Source: Ferroglobus sp964463865
GTDB lineage: Archaea; Halobacteriota; Archaeoglobi; Archaeoglobales; Archaeoglobaceae
DNA: 17,900 nt
NCBI GenBank assembly: GCA_964463865.1
Contig: CAYXDX010000029.1
Span: forward strand, 1-17,900
Direction of reading: 5' to 3'
Shown here: one piece after another, positions 5,108 through 12,851 of the stretch
Layout of the letters: every line of letters starts with the position of its first letter
How positions within the stretch are numbered: position 1 is the stretch's first letter
Program-made: the position numbers and the translations under genes
The notes under the pieces: model-generated
What the model saw: the letters and a program-made list of their open reading frames with translations, nothing else
What the model was told of the DNA's origin: nothing
Database searches by the model: none

Positions 5108-7438
5108 ATGGAACTTGTGAGAGAAATCGCCGAGGAAATCAAGACTTCTTACCTCGACTACGCGATGAGCGTCATAGTTGGAAGAGCTCTGCCGGACGTC
5201 AGAGACGGGCTGAAGCCTGTTCAGAGGAGAGTCTTGTATTCGATGTTCGAAATGGGGTTGTTCAGCAACAGGCCTTACAGAAAGTCCGCAAGAATCGTCG
5301 GAGACGTTCTCGGTAAGTATCACCCGCACGGAGACGCGGCGGTCTACGAAACCCTCGTGAGAATGGCGCAGGACTTCAACATGAGGTATCCTCTCATAGA
5401 CGGTCAGGGGAACTTCGGAAGCATAGACGGAGACGAGCCAGCCGCGATGCGTTACACTGAAGCGAGGTTGACGAAGATAGCAGAGGAGATGCTGAGAGAC
5501 ATAGACAAGGACACAGTCGACTTCGTTCCGAACTTCGACAACACGCTAAAGGAACCCTCCGTCCTTCCAGCTGCTTTTCCTAACCTCCTCGCGAACGGGT
5601 CGAGCGGAATAGCCGTTGGAATGGCCACGAACATTCCGCCGCACAACCTAAGGGAAGTATGCGACGCGATAATCGAATACATCAGAGATCCGAACGTGAC
5701 GGTCAGAGACCTCATGAAGCACATTAAAGGACCTGACTTTCCAACCGGCGGAGTGATAGTCGGAGTAGAAGGTATCGTCAAAGCCTACGAAACCGGAAAG
5801 GGCAGGATAATCGTTCGTGGCAAAGTCGAGTTCGAGGACAACGCCATAATCATCAAGGAAGTCCCCTACATGGTCAGAAAATCTCTTATCGTCGAAAAGA
5901 TAGCGAATCTGGTAAGAGAGGGAAAAATAGAGGAAATAAAGGCCGTAAGGGACGAGTCAGACAGAGAGGGGATAAGAGTAGTCGTCGAACTTAAGAGCGG
6001 CGCCGACAAGAACCTCGTTTTGAACAAACTCTACCTCTACACGCCCCTCCAGACGACTTTCAGCATAATGCTCCTCGCACTCGTAGATAATCAGCCCAAG
6101 GTCCTAACTCTGAAGGACCTCATAGCCGAGTACGTAAAGCACAGAAGGGAAGTTGTAAGGAGGAGGGTATCCTTCGAGCTCAAGAAAGCCGAAGAGAGAA
6201 TGCACATTCTTGAAGGTCTGAAAGTCGTCCTCGAAAACGTAGACGAGGCCGTGGAGCTCATAAGGAAGTCCAAGACTCCTTCAGAGGCTAAGGAAAAGCT
6301 CATCGAAAGGTTCTCGCTGACCGAAACGCAGGCAGATGCCGTGCTCCAGATGAGGTTGCAGAAGCTGACGTCGATGGAGATAGAAAGCGTCCTGAAGGAG
6401 CACGAAGAACTCGACAAGAAGATCAGAGAGCTCAGAGAGATCATCCAGTCGCAGGAAAAGATGGACGAGATAATCATCCGGGAGCTCGAAGAGATCAAGA
6501 AAAATTACGGAGACGATAGGAGGACGAAGATAATTCAGGAGGTTGAAGAAATAAGCGAAGAGGACCTCGTTAAAGACGAGGAAAACGTTTTGATAATCAC
6601 TAAAGATGGCTACGCGAAGAGGGTGGACGAGGACAGCTTCAGGGTTCAGAAGAGAGGGGGCGTCGGAGCTTCCGGAATAACGCTCAGAGACGGAGACGCG
6701 GCGGACTTCATAGTAAAGGTGAGGTCACTCGACAGAATTCTCCTCTTCACGAAAGACGGTAAAGCATTTTCGATGAACGCTTACGAGATTCCGAAACAGG
6801 AAAGATCAGGCAAAGGCGTCAACCTCAGAAAGTTCCTGAGAGTGGATGACGAAATAGTCGGAGTCGTTCCGTATTCGAGAAGGGGAAGCGTGGTAATCCT
6901 GACCGAGAGCGGATACGCAAAGCTCGTGAGAATGAGCGAGTTCGAGAACGCTAAGAGGTCTGGAATACTCGCCTCTCCAGAGAGAGTGAGCATCGTGAAG
7001 AAAGCTGAAGGAAAAGAAGTGATCATAGCGACGAAGAACGGGAAGCTGATAAGGTTCAAACTCAGCGAGGTTCCGGAATACAAGAGAACGGCAAGAGGCG
7101 TTAAGGCGATAACGCTCGATGGAGACGAAATTGCCTGGATGGACGTGGGAGACGGCGACAGAATACTTACGCTAACCGAGAACGGATACGGAAAGGCGAC
7201 GAAGAAGGAAGAGTTCAGACTGACTTCGAGAGGTGGAAAAGGAGTAATAGCGCACAGGGTTACAGAAAAAACCGGAAAGCTCGTTTTTGCTGAGTTCGTG
7301 AAGGGCGACAGACTTATGGTCATAAGCAAGGACGGTAGCGTCATCGTAGTTCCTGCCGACCAGATCCCGACGATGGGGAGAGACGCTTCCGGCGTCATCG
7401 TGAGCAAGAAAGGTGTAATATCCGCGAGTTTCATCTAA
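5108..7438 (+). CDS. gyrA: DNA gyrase subunit A
   Basis: GyrA is the DNA-breaking subunit of the type IIA topoisomerase that introduces negative supercoils together with GyrB. The 776 residues include the winged-helix/tower region with catalytic Y116 in AAMRYTEAR, the preceding YHPHGDAAVYETLVRM segment, a coiled-coil around residues 340-470, and a C-terminal beta-pinwheel of six blades marked by repeated TKDGYAK-like motifs from about residue 495. The GyrA box is QKRGGVG (514-520), differing from QRRGGKG, and a related TSRGGKG is at 706-712. No acidic tail follows the last blade. A strong GAGGTGAT precedes the ATG. The gene sits between the Dus-like gene (4-base gap) and the cupin (4-base gap). 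gyrB is not in the window. Confidence 0.97.
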   Translation: MELVREIAEEIKTSYLDYAMSVIVGRALPDVRDGLKPVQRRVLYSMFEMGLFSNRPYRKSARIVGDVLGKYHPHGDAAVYETLVRMAQDFNMRYPLIDGQGNFGSIDGDEPAAMRYTEARLTKIAEEMLRDIDKDTVDFVPNFDNTLKEPSVLPAAFPNLLANGSSGIAVGMATNIPPHNLREVCDAIIEYIRDPNVTVRDLMKHIKGPDFPTGGVIVGVEGIVKAYETGKGRIIVRGKVEFEDNAIIIKEVPYMVRKSLIVEKIANLVREGKIEEIKAVRDESDREGIRVVVELKSGADKNLVLNKLYLYTPLQTTFSIMLLALVDNQPKVLTLKDLIAEYVKHRREVVRRRVSFELKKAEERMHILEGLKVVLENVDEAVELIRKSKTPSEAKEKLIERFSLTETQADAVLQMRLQKLTSMEIESVLKEHEELDKKIRELREIIQSQEKMDEIIIRELEEIKKNYGDDRRTKIIQEVEEISEEDLVKDEENVLIITKDGYAKRVDEDSFRVQKRGGVGASGITLRDGDAADFIVKVRSLDRILLFTKDGKAFSMNAYEIPKQERSGKGVNLRKFLRVDDEIVGVVPYSRRGSVVILTESGYAKLVRMSEFENAKRSGILASPERVSIVKKAEGKEVIIATKNGKLIRFKLSEVPEYKRTARGVKAITLDGDEIAWMDVGDGDRILTLTENGYGKATKKEEFRLTSRGGKGVIAHRVTEKTGKLVFAEFVKGDRLMVISKDGSVIVVPADQIPTMGRDASGVIVSKKGVISASFI

Positions 7439-7442
7439 CGCT

Positions 7443-7763
7443 ATGAAGCTCGAACCGGAAAAGTGGGAGGATAGAGGAAACTACAGAACTTCGAAACTAC
7501 ACACTTTTTCCGAGAGCTGCTTCGTTCAGTTGGTCGAGATAAGGGGAAAAGTCGGCGATCACTACCACAAAAAGCAGACGGAGATTTTCGTAATAGTAGG
7601 TGGGAGCGGCAAGCTCAGAATCGGAGAGGAGGAGTTCGACGTTAAGTGCGGAGACGTTTTCGTGTGCCCGCCGGGAACCGTTCACTCCGCGGACGGAAAC
7701 ATGAGGATAGTCGTGTTCAAATACGACTACGTTCCCGACGACACCGTGTGGCTGGAAAAATGA
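7443..7763 (+). CDS. Small single-domain cupin protein
   Basis: The 106-residue protein is one cupin barrel. Motif 1 is GDHYHKKQTEIF with likely metal ligands H40, H42 and E47; motif 2 is GDVFVCPPGTVHS with H81. It probably binds a divalent metal, but the substrate or ligand cannot be told from sequence; small cupins include isomerases, dioxygenases and sugar epimerases. It starts 4 bases after the gyrA stop, so it is co-transcribed with gyrA; the ribosome binding signal is weak, suggesting coupled translation. No functional link with DNA metabolism is evident. Confidence 0.8.
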   Translation: MKLEPEKWEDRGNYRTSKLHTFSESCFVQLVEIRGKVGDHYHKKQTEIFVIVGGSGKLRIGEEEFDVKCGDVFVCPPGTVHSADGNMRIVVFKYDYVPDDTVWLEK

Positions 7764-7769
7764 TATATT
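7764..7769 (+). promoter_or_regulatory. Possible internal promoter for rfcL
   Basis: TATATT begins right after the cupin stop codon and is centred about 26 bases before the rfcL ATG, so an internal promoter could give a leaderless rfcL-truD message in addition to operon read-through. This is the largest gap in the operon (29 bases). Confidence 0.4.
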
Positions 7770-7792
7770 GTCCGAAGGAAGAGTGATCAGTA

Positions 7793-9295
7793 ATGCTATG
7801 GGTCGAAAAGTACAGACCTAAAACGATCAAAGACGTTGTAGCTCCTTCTAACATAATTAACACCGTAGTGACCTGGGCGGAAAACTGGAAGAAGGGCATT
7901 AAGCAGAAGCCTTTACTTTTCGCCGGCCCCCCGGGAGTTGGAAAGACCTCTCTCGCGTTAGCTCTCGCGAACACTTACGGGTGGGAGGCTGTCGAACTAA
8001 ACGCGTCTGATCAAAGAAACTGGAGCGTGATATACAGAATAGTCGGTGGTGGAGCGTTTAACGAAACTTTGAGCGACGAGGGAGAGTTCTTATCGTCTAA
8101 GGAAGGTAAGCTAAAGCTCATAATCCTCGACGAGGTGGACAACATAAGCAAGAAGGAGGACTTCGGAGGAGAGAGCGCGCTCGTAAAGATACTCAGAAGG
8201 TTACCTCCGCAACCGATAATACTCATAGCGAACGAACCATATAACCTCTCCCCGGAACTCAGGAACCTCGTTACTATGGTTAACTTCAGGAGGCTCTCGA
8301 CGAATCAGATCGTCAAAGTTCTCGAAAGGATCGCGAAGCTTGAAGGAATCGAGATCGATCGAAAAGCTCTAACGGCGATAGCCGAAAACGCTGGAGGAGA
8401 TCTGAGAGCAGCCATAAACGACCTGCAAGCAGTGGCCGAAGGTAAGAAGATCGTCAAAGTTGAAGACGTCGTCGTTGCGAAAAGGACTCAGGAGACGGAC
8501 GTGTTTAAAGTCATGCAGAAAATTTTCAAGACATACTACTCCACAGTTTACTCCGAAGCCATGCTCCTCGACGAGTCTCCGGAAGACCTGATATTCTGGA
8601 TAGACGCTAACGTCCCTCTCGAATACGAAGGTGACGACCTTTACAAAGCCCAGCTCGTTCTATCGCGGGCAGATGTTTTTCTCGGAAGAGTTAAAAGAAG
8701 GCAGTTTTACAGGCTGTGGAAATACGCGAGCTACCTCATGACGGTAGGGGTTCAGCAGTCCAAGAGCAAGGTAAAGAAAGGTTTCACGAAATACGCGAGG
8801 CCTTCGTTCTGGCAGAAACTCGTTACGTTTCAGAAGAAGAGAGAACTGAGAAGGAACATCCTCAAAAAACTCGCGAAGTATTCCCACATGTCGAGAAAGA
8901 AAGCGAACACGGAACTCTACGATTACGTCAAGTTCCTTCTGTCGACTCTCGATACCGACAGAGCCGCGAAGATATCCGCCTTTTACGACCTCAGCGAAGA
9001 GGAGCTGAAGTTCCTCGTAGGCGACGAGAGAGGTGAAGAGATCTACAGATACGCGAAGGAGCACAACTACCACAGGATAGAGGACGAGACTTTTCTCGAA
9101 AGCTTCGAAGCTCCGAGCGTAGCAGAAGAAGTCGAGGAAGTCGTTGAGGAAGAGAAAGAGGAGGCAAAAGAGGAAAAGCCGGAAGCCCAAGTGAGCGTAG
9201 AGCAGAGATCCGAGGAAAAGAGAGAAAGAAGGAGAGGCAGGAAGAAGAAAGAGAAAAAAGGGAAGGACATGTCGTTAGAGGACTTCTTTTCATGA
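7793..9295 (+). CDS. rfcL: Replication factor C large subunit (clamp loader)
   Basis: RFC-L works with small RFC subunits to load the PCNA clamp onto primed DNA using ATP. The 500-residue protein has the RFC-L opening WVEKYRPKTIKDVV, Walker A GPPGVGKT at 45-52, the ELNASDQRN box near 68-76, Walker B LIILDEVD at 109-116, and an alpha-helical collar domain. Residues about 438-492 form a highly charged tail, glutamate-rich then lysine/arginine-rich. The final residues MSLEDFFS give a PCNA-interacting (PIP) motif with L495, F498 and F499, but aspartate where the usual glutamine stands. The small subunit gene is not in the window. The stop overlaps the truD start by 4 bases (ATGA). Confidence 0.95.
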   Translation: MLWVEKYRPKTIKDVVAPSNIINTVVTWAENWKKGIKQKPLLFAGPPGVGKTSLALALANTYGWEAVELNASDQRNWSVIYRIVGGGAFNETLSDEGEFLSSKEGKLKLIILDEVDNISKKEDFGGESALVKILRRLPPQPIILIANEPYNLSPELRNLVTMVNFRRLSTNQIVKVLERIAKLEGIEIDRKALTAIAENAGGDLRAAINDLQAVAEGKKIVKVEDVVVAKRTQETDVFKVMQKIFKTYYSTVYSEAMLLDESPEDLIFWIDANVPLEYEGDDLYKAQLVLSRADVFLGRVKRRQFYRLWKYASYLMTVGVQQSKSKVKKGFTKYARPSFWQKLVTFQKKRELRRNILKKLAKYSHMSRKKANTELYDYVKFLLSTLDTDRAAKISAFYDLSEEELKFLVGDERGEEIYRYAKEHNYHRIEDETFLESFEAPSVAEEVEEVVEEEKEEAKEEKPEAQVSVEQRSEEKRERRRGRKKKEKKGKDMSLEDFFS

Positions 9296-10548
9296 TCGAG
9301 AGAGTCGTCGGAATTGAGGAATACATCACGGAAACTCCGGGAATCGGGGGTAAAATAAAAGAGAGACCCGAAGACTTCTATGTCGAAGAAGTTATCGACT
9401 TGGATAGGTTCCTGAGCAAAGAGGGGAAGAACCTGCTCATAAAGGTGAAAAAGAAGAAGTGGGAAACCCTGAACTTCGCGAGAGTTCTTTCTAACATCCT
9501 CGGGATAAGTCAGAAGAGGGTCGGTTACTCCGGGACGAAAGATAGGAATGCTGTTAGCGTCCAGTATTTCATGATCTACAACGCCAGCGAAGAGTTCAGA
9601 AAAAAGCTCGAAAGTATAAGGCTGAAGGACGCTGAAATAGAGGTAATAGGTTTCACGAGTAAGAAGCTCGAGCTCGGAGACCTCATCGGTAACAGGTTCG
9701 TCGTCCGAGTTAGCGGAGCGGAAAACGGAAGCAGGGTGGAAAAGATAACTTCGGAGCTGATCGAAAAGGGGATTCCGAATTACTTTGGAATCCAGCGTTT
9801 CGGATCTCTGAGGCTGATAACCCACGAAGTCGGAAAGCTAATACTGAAGAGAGAGTTCGAAGAAGCTTTCTGGGTTTACGTGGCGAAGCCTTTCGAAGGT
9901 GAGAGGGAAGACGTCAGAAAGGTAAGAGAAATTCTCTGGAACGAGAGGGACGCGAAGTTCGGTTTGAAAGAGCTTCCAAAACACCTCAGGTACGAGAGGT
10001 TGCTGCTTCAGAAATTGAGGGAAGGAAAGAGCGAACTCGAAGCACTTTTGAGCCTTCCGAAAAACCTCAAACTTCTGTTCATCCACGCATACCAATCGTT
10101 CATATTCAACAAGCTCCTTTCCGCAAGGATAAGAGAGTTCGGAACGCTCAGAGAACTGGAAAAAGACGACTTTATAGACTTCGTGGACTTCAGACTGGGA
10201 TACAAAGTAAGCTCCGAAGACTTCTCCGTTCTTTCGGACTTCAACGAACCGAGGGTTAAACTATTAATGGAGAAAGGTTACGTCCTGCTCTCTTTACCTC
10301 TTCCGGGATACGAAACGGAGCTGAGGGGTTGGAGCGGGGAAAAGCTTAAAGAGATACTTGAGGAGGAGGGTGTCGAACTGTCGAACTTCAAGTCCCAGTA
10401 TCCCGAATTTTCTTCGAAAGGCAGTTTGAGGGTCGCTGAGATTCCGTTCGACTTCTCCACGTTCAGGTTCGAAGACGAAACTTTTTCGTTCTTCCTCCCA
10501 AAAGGTTGCTACGCGACATCGTTCCTGAGAGAATACATGAAGTCATAG
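9292..10548 (+). CDS. truD: tRNA pseudouridine synthase D (TruD family)
   Basis: TruD converts uridine 13 of tRNAs to pseudouridine; archaeal and eukaryotic (Pus7) members can have wider targets. The 418-residue protein shows the family N-terminal IKERPEDFYVEEV, the catalytic loop GYSGTKDRNAVSVQ with D84 as the nucleophilic aspartate, and NYFGIQRFGS near residue 160. The insertion (TRUD) domain occupies the middle. The ATG overlaps the rfcL stop by 4 bases, so translation is probably coupled, and this is the last gene of the operon. Its TAG stop overlaps the convergent cbiO stop within 6 bases, leaving no spacer for a separate terminator. Confidence 0.95.
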   Translation: MIERVVGIEEYITETPGIGGKIKERPEDFYVEEVIDLDRFLSKEGKNLLIKVKKKKWETLNFARVLSNILGISQKRVGYSGTKDRNAVSVQYFMIYNASEEFRKKLESIRLKDAEIEVIGFTSKKLELGDLIGNRFVVRVSGAENGSRVEKITSELIEKGIPNYFGIQRFGSLRLITHEVGKLILKREFEEAFWVYVAKPFEGEREDVRKVREILWNERDAKFGLKELPKHLRYERLLLQKLREGKSELEALLSLPKNLKLLFIHAYQSFIFNKLLSARIREFGTLRELEKDDFIDFVDFRLGYKVSSEDFSVLSDFNEPRVKLLMEKGYVLLSLPLPGYETELRGWSGEKLKEILEEEGVELSNFKSQYPEFSSKGSLRVAEIPFDFSTFRFEDETFSFFLPKGCYATSFLREYMKS

Positions 10549-11235
10549 CAGTCCGGCTTTTTCGAGGGTTCGTTCGTTCAAGACATCCTCTCGACCGTCC
10601 GCGATAATAGTTTTGTTCAGCCCCATCACGACTATCCTGTCCGCCAGCTTCTTCACGGTCTCGAGTTCGTGAGACGTGAACACGACTGTCCCTTCGTATT
10701 CCCTTATTATGCTTTCGAGCTTCCTCTTAGTTTTAGCATCTATATTCGCGAACGGTTCGTCGAGGAACAGGATCCTTGGCGAGTATATCAGAATGCTCGC
10801 GAGGGCCACTCTCTTCTTCTCGCCGCCGCTGAGCCTGAAAGGTGGTTTATTCAGGACATCCTTTATGCCGAGTTCTTCTGCGATAGAGCTTACTTTCTCC
10901 TCTATTTCCTCTTTACTCCACTCGAGCTGGAGAGGAACATAGCAAAGTTCGTCGAGGACTGTCGGATTGAAAAGGAATATGTCCGTGTCCTGAAACAGAA
11001 ATCCAACGTTCCTTCTGATTTCTTCTAAGTTCTCGAACGGATTCTTGCCAAGTATTTTTACGTAGCCGCTGTTCGGCTTCAGGAGTCCGGCGAGAACGAG
11101 GAGGAGTGTGCTTTTACCACTTCCGTTCGCACCTATTATCGCGAGTCTCTCACCGCTCATCACGTTCAAGCTCACGTTCTCGAAGCCGAGTGTTCCGTCG
11201 GGATACACGTAGCTGATTTCTTTTGCCTCTATCAC
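10543..11235 (-). CDS. cbiO: ECF cobalt/nickel transporter ATPase
   Basis: CbiO is the ATPase of the energy-coupling-factor cobalt (or nickel) importer. Counted from the start used here, Walker A GANGSGKS is at 35-42, the Q-loop FQD at 81-83, signature LSGGEKKR at 135-142, Walker B LFLDEP near 156-161 and the switch histidine at H189. I place the start at GTG 11235: VIEAKEISYVYPDG matches where CbiO proteins begin, it gives a 4-base overlap with the cbiQ stop, and GGTGG lies upstream. The alternative ATG at 11250 adds five residues, has no ribosome binding site, and gives 235 residues. Last gene of cbiMQO. Metal specificity cannot be settled, but corrinoid genes nearby favour cobalt. Confidence 0.92.
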   Translation of the reverse strand: MIEAKEISYVYPDGTLGFENVSLNVMSGERLAIIGANGSGKSTLLLVLAGLLKPNSGYVKILGKNPFENLEEIRRNVGFLFQDTDIFLFNPTVLDELCYVPLQLEWSKEEIEEKVSSIAEELGIKDVLNKPPFRLSGGEKKRVALASILIYSPRILFLDEPFANIDAKTKRKLESIIREYEGTVVFTSHELETVKKLADRIVVMGLNKTIIADGREDVLNERTLEKAGLL

Positions 11236-11951
11236 AGCATCGCCCACCATATTACAACTGCTGTAAAGTAGAGGATTAATAACTTGCTCCCCTCTACCCG
11301 AGCTACAGGATCGCCCCTTATTCTCATAGCCATCGCGACTTTTTCACCCTTTTCCATACTCCTGAGGAGGAATAATCCGAGCGCTTCTCCGCCCTTCTTC
11401 ATGGTCTCGATGTGTCCGCTCTTTCGAACTCTCCTGCTCTCCCTCGCGAGAAGCGTAGCAAGGAGGTCCTTGGTCAGCATGTAGGAGTATACGTAGGTTA
11501 TCCAGAGAGTCGTGAGTAGCTTCTCCGGAAACCTCATCGACCTCAGCGCCGAAACGAGTTGGTTGAACGGCGTCGTCATTATCAAGAGCTGAAGCGAGGA
11601 TATCGCAGAGAAAACCCTGAGAGTAAAGGTCAGAACGTAGTGTAGACTTTCGCCGAGCGCGAGGGTTGGCAGAACGACGACGAACGAGAATGCGGCGAAT
11701 AAATACGACCTCCTCAACAGGGAGGTTATCTTTATTCCGGAAACTGCCGCGAGTGAATAGACTGCGGCGAGGACGAAAAGAACCTTCTCAATCTCGAAGG
11801 TCGCAACGGAAAGGATCGTCAGAAGAGTGAACCCGGCTACCTTAACCCTCGGATCCGTTTTTGATAGCAGGCTTACTTCAGGTTCGTAAAGGAAAAAATT
11901 TTGAAAGTATTCCGAGAAAGCTTTAATGCTCCTCTCTATTAGCTCGTGCAT
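11232..11951 (-). CDS. cbiQ: ECF cobalt/nickel transporter transmembrane subunit
   Basis: CbiQ is the T component that couples the ATPase CbiO to the substrate-binding CbiM. The 239-residue protein has about five or six hydrophobic segments. It carries the two cytoplasmic coupling-helix regions typical of CbiQ, ARESRRVRKSG near 168-178 and AMAMRIRGDP near 206-215, the latter corresponding to the conserved AxR-type motif that contacts the ATPase. The N-terminal LSKTDPRVKVAG segment is also typical. The ATG at 11951 overlaps the cbiM stop by 29 bases, which suggests coupled translation. It sits in the order cbiM-cbiQ-cbiO; no separate cbiN gene is present. Confidence 0.92.
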   Translation of the reverse strand: MHELIERSIKAFSEYFQNFFLYEPEVSLLSKTDPRVKVAGFTLLTILSVATFEIEKVLFVLAAVYSLAAVSGIKITSLLRRSYLFAAFSFVVVLPTLALGESLHYVLTFTLRVFSAISSLQLLIMTTPFNQLVSALRSMRFPEKLLTTLWITYVYSYMLTKDLLATLLARESRRVRKSGHIETMKKGGEALGLFLLRSMEKGEKVAMAMRIRGDPVARVEGSKLLILYFTAVVIWWAML

Positions 11952-12807
11952 TCAGCAAAACCCCTATCCCGAGGATTATTAACACGCCGATCGCTCCGGT
12001 TATAAACGTTCCGACGTATTCGTTTATGCCCGGTATGGTGTAATCGGGGAAGATTCCGCTCCACAGCGGATTCTCCGTTAGTCCGAGGTGCTCCGCTGCA
12101 ACTTCGAGCGGCTCGGTGTAGTTTACGAGCTCAGCGAGGTAGGCGAAGAGCGGGGAGAGAACGATCATCACGCCAATCCCGATCATAGCGACTTTTCCGA
12201 ACCTCTCCTTCGACGCAACCTCGACGCCTCTGACGGAAACGTAGCTGACGATAGCGGCGGTGATTATTCCCTCAATTATTCCGAGAACTCCGTGCCAGAT
12301 GAACATGACCGACGCAGCTTCCGCTACACCGTATTTAAACGCTGACGAAATCCCGATTTCCACTCCAGCCATCACTGCAGCAGTCGTAATTCCGACCCAC
12401 CCCGCAAGAAAACTCGCGAGCTTCTCGTTGAACTTTCTGACGAGCGAGAAGACGTAGTATCCGACGAAGACGTTGACGACTGCCATGTTCCACAGGTTCG
12501 CACCTAAAGCTGTGATTCCTCCGTCTCCGAAGACGAGCGTCTGAATTACGAGGACGACCGTCATCGCTATGCATCCAGCATACGGTCCGAGCAGAATTCC
12601 GGCCAAAGCTCCTCCGACGAAGTGCGCGGAAGTTCCTCCTGGAATTGGCCAGTTCAACATTTGCGCCGCGAAAATTCCTGCAGCCACTACTCCAAGAGCT
12701 GCTGGATTTATTTCAGCTTTCCTCAGCGAGTATACTATGACTGCCCCTGAGAGAACGTAGAACAGCGCCGCCATTCCGAGGTCGAGGAAACCGTCCGGGA
12801 TGTGCAT
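11923..12807 (-). CDS. cbiM: ECF cobalt/nickel substrate-binding membrane protein with CbiN-like tail
   Basis: CbiM is the S component that captures the metal ion. The mature N-terminus MHIPDGFLDLG is the family metal site, with the backbone amine of M1 and H2 as ligands. Further hallmarks are GGTSAHFVGGALAGILLGPY (H62) and the FGDGGITALGANLWNM block near 94-108. The protein is 294 residues, longer than the usual 220 or so. The extra C-terminal part has a PDYTIPG element and one more membrane helix, like the CbiN/NikN half of fused NikMN proteins, which would explain the missing cbiN. A TATA-like element about 27 bases upstream suggests a leaderless transcript. The exact start is fixed by the required Met-His. 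Confidence 0.93.
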   Translation of the reverse strand: MHIPDGFLDLGMAALFYVLSGAVIVYSLRKAEINPAALGVVAAGIFAAQMLNWPIPGGTSAHFVGGALAGILLGPYAGCIAMTVVLVIQTLVFGDGGITALGANLWNMAVVNVFVGYYVFSLVRKFNEKLASFLAGWVGITTAAVMAGVEIGISSAFKYGVAEAASVMFIWHGVLGIIEGIITAAIVSYVSVRGVEVASKERFGKVAMIGIGVMIVLSPLFAYLAELVNYTEPLEVAAEHLGLTENPLWSGIFPDYTIPGINEYVGTFITGAIGVLIILGIGVLLNARANREEH

Positions 12808-12828
12808 GTATGCTCAACCCATCGTCTG

Positions 12829-12838
12829 TATTAAAAAT
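12829..12838 (-). promoter_or_regulatory. TATA box for cbiMQO, also a possible terminator for the MATE gene
   Basis: On the minus strand this reads TTTTTAATA, centred about 27 bases before the cbiM ATG. It lies in the 44-base gap after the MATE stop codon, and its T5 run could end MATE transcription. I see no riboswitch-sized leader; the gap is too short for one. Confidence 0.5.
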
Positions 12839-12851
12839 TTTTGGTTTAGTG

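Noticed and set aside
9067..9825. 252-residue open frame antisense to rfcL and truD
   Set aside because: Its long serine/phenylalanine runs mirror the glutamate/lysine tail of RFC-L; it spans two well-supported genes.
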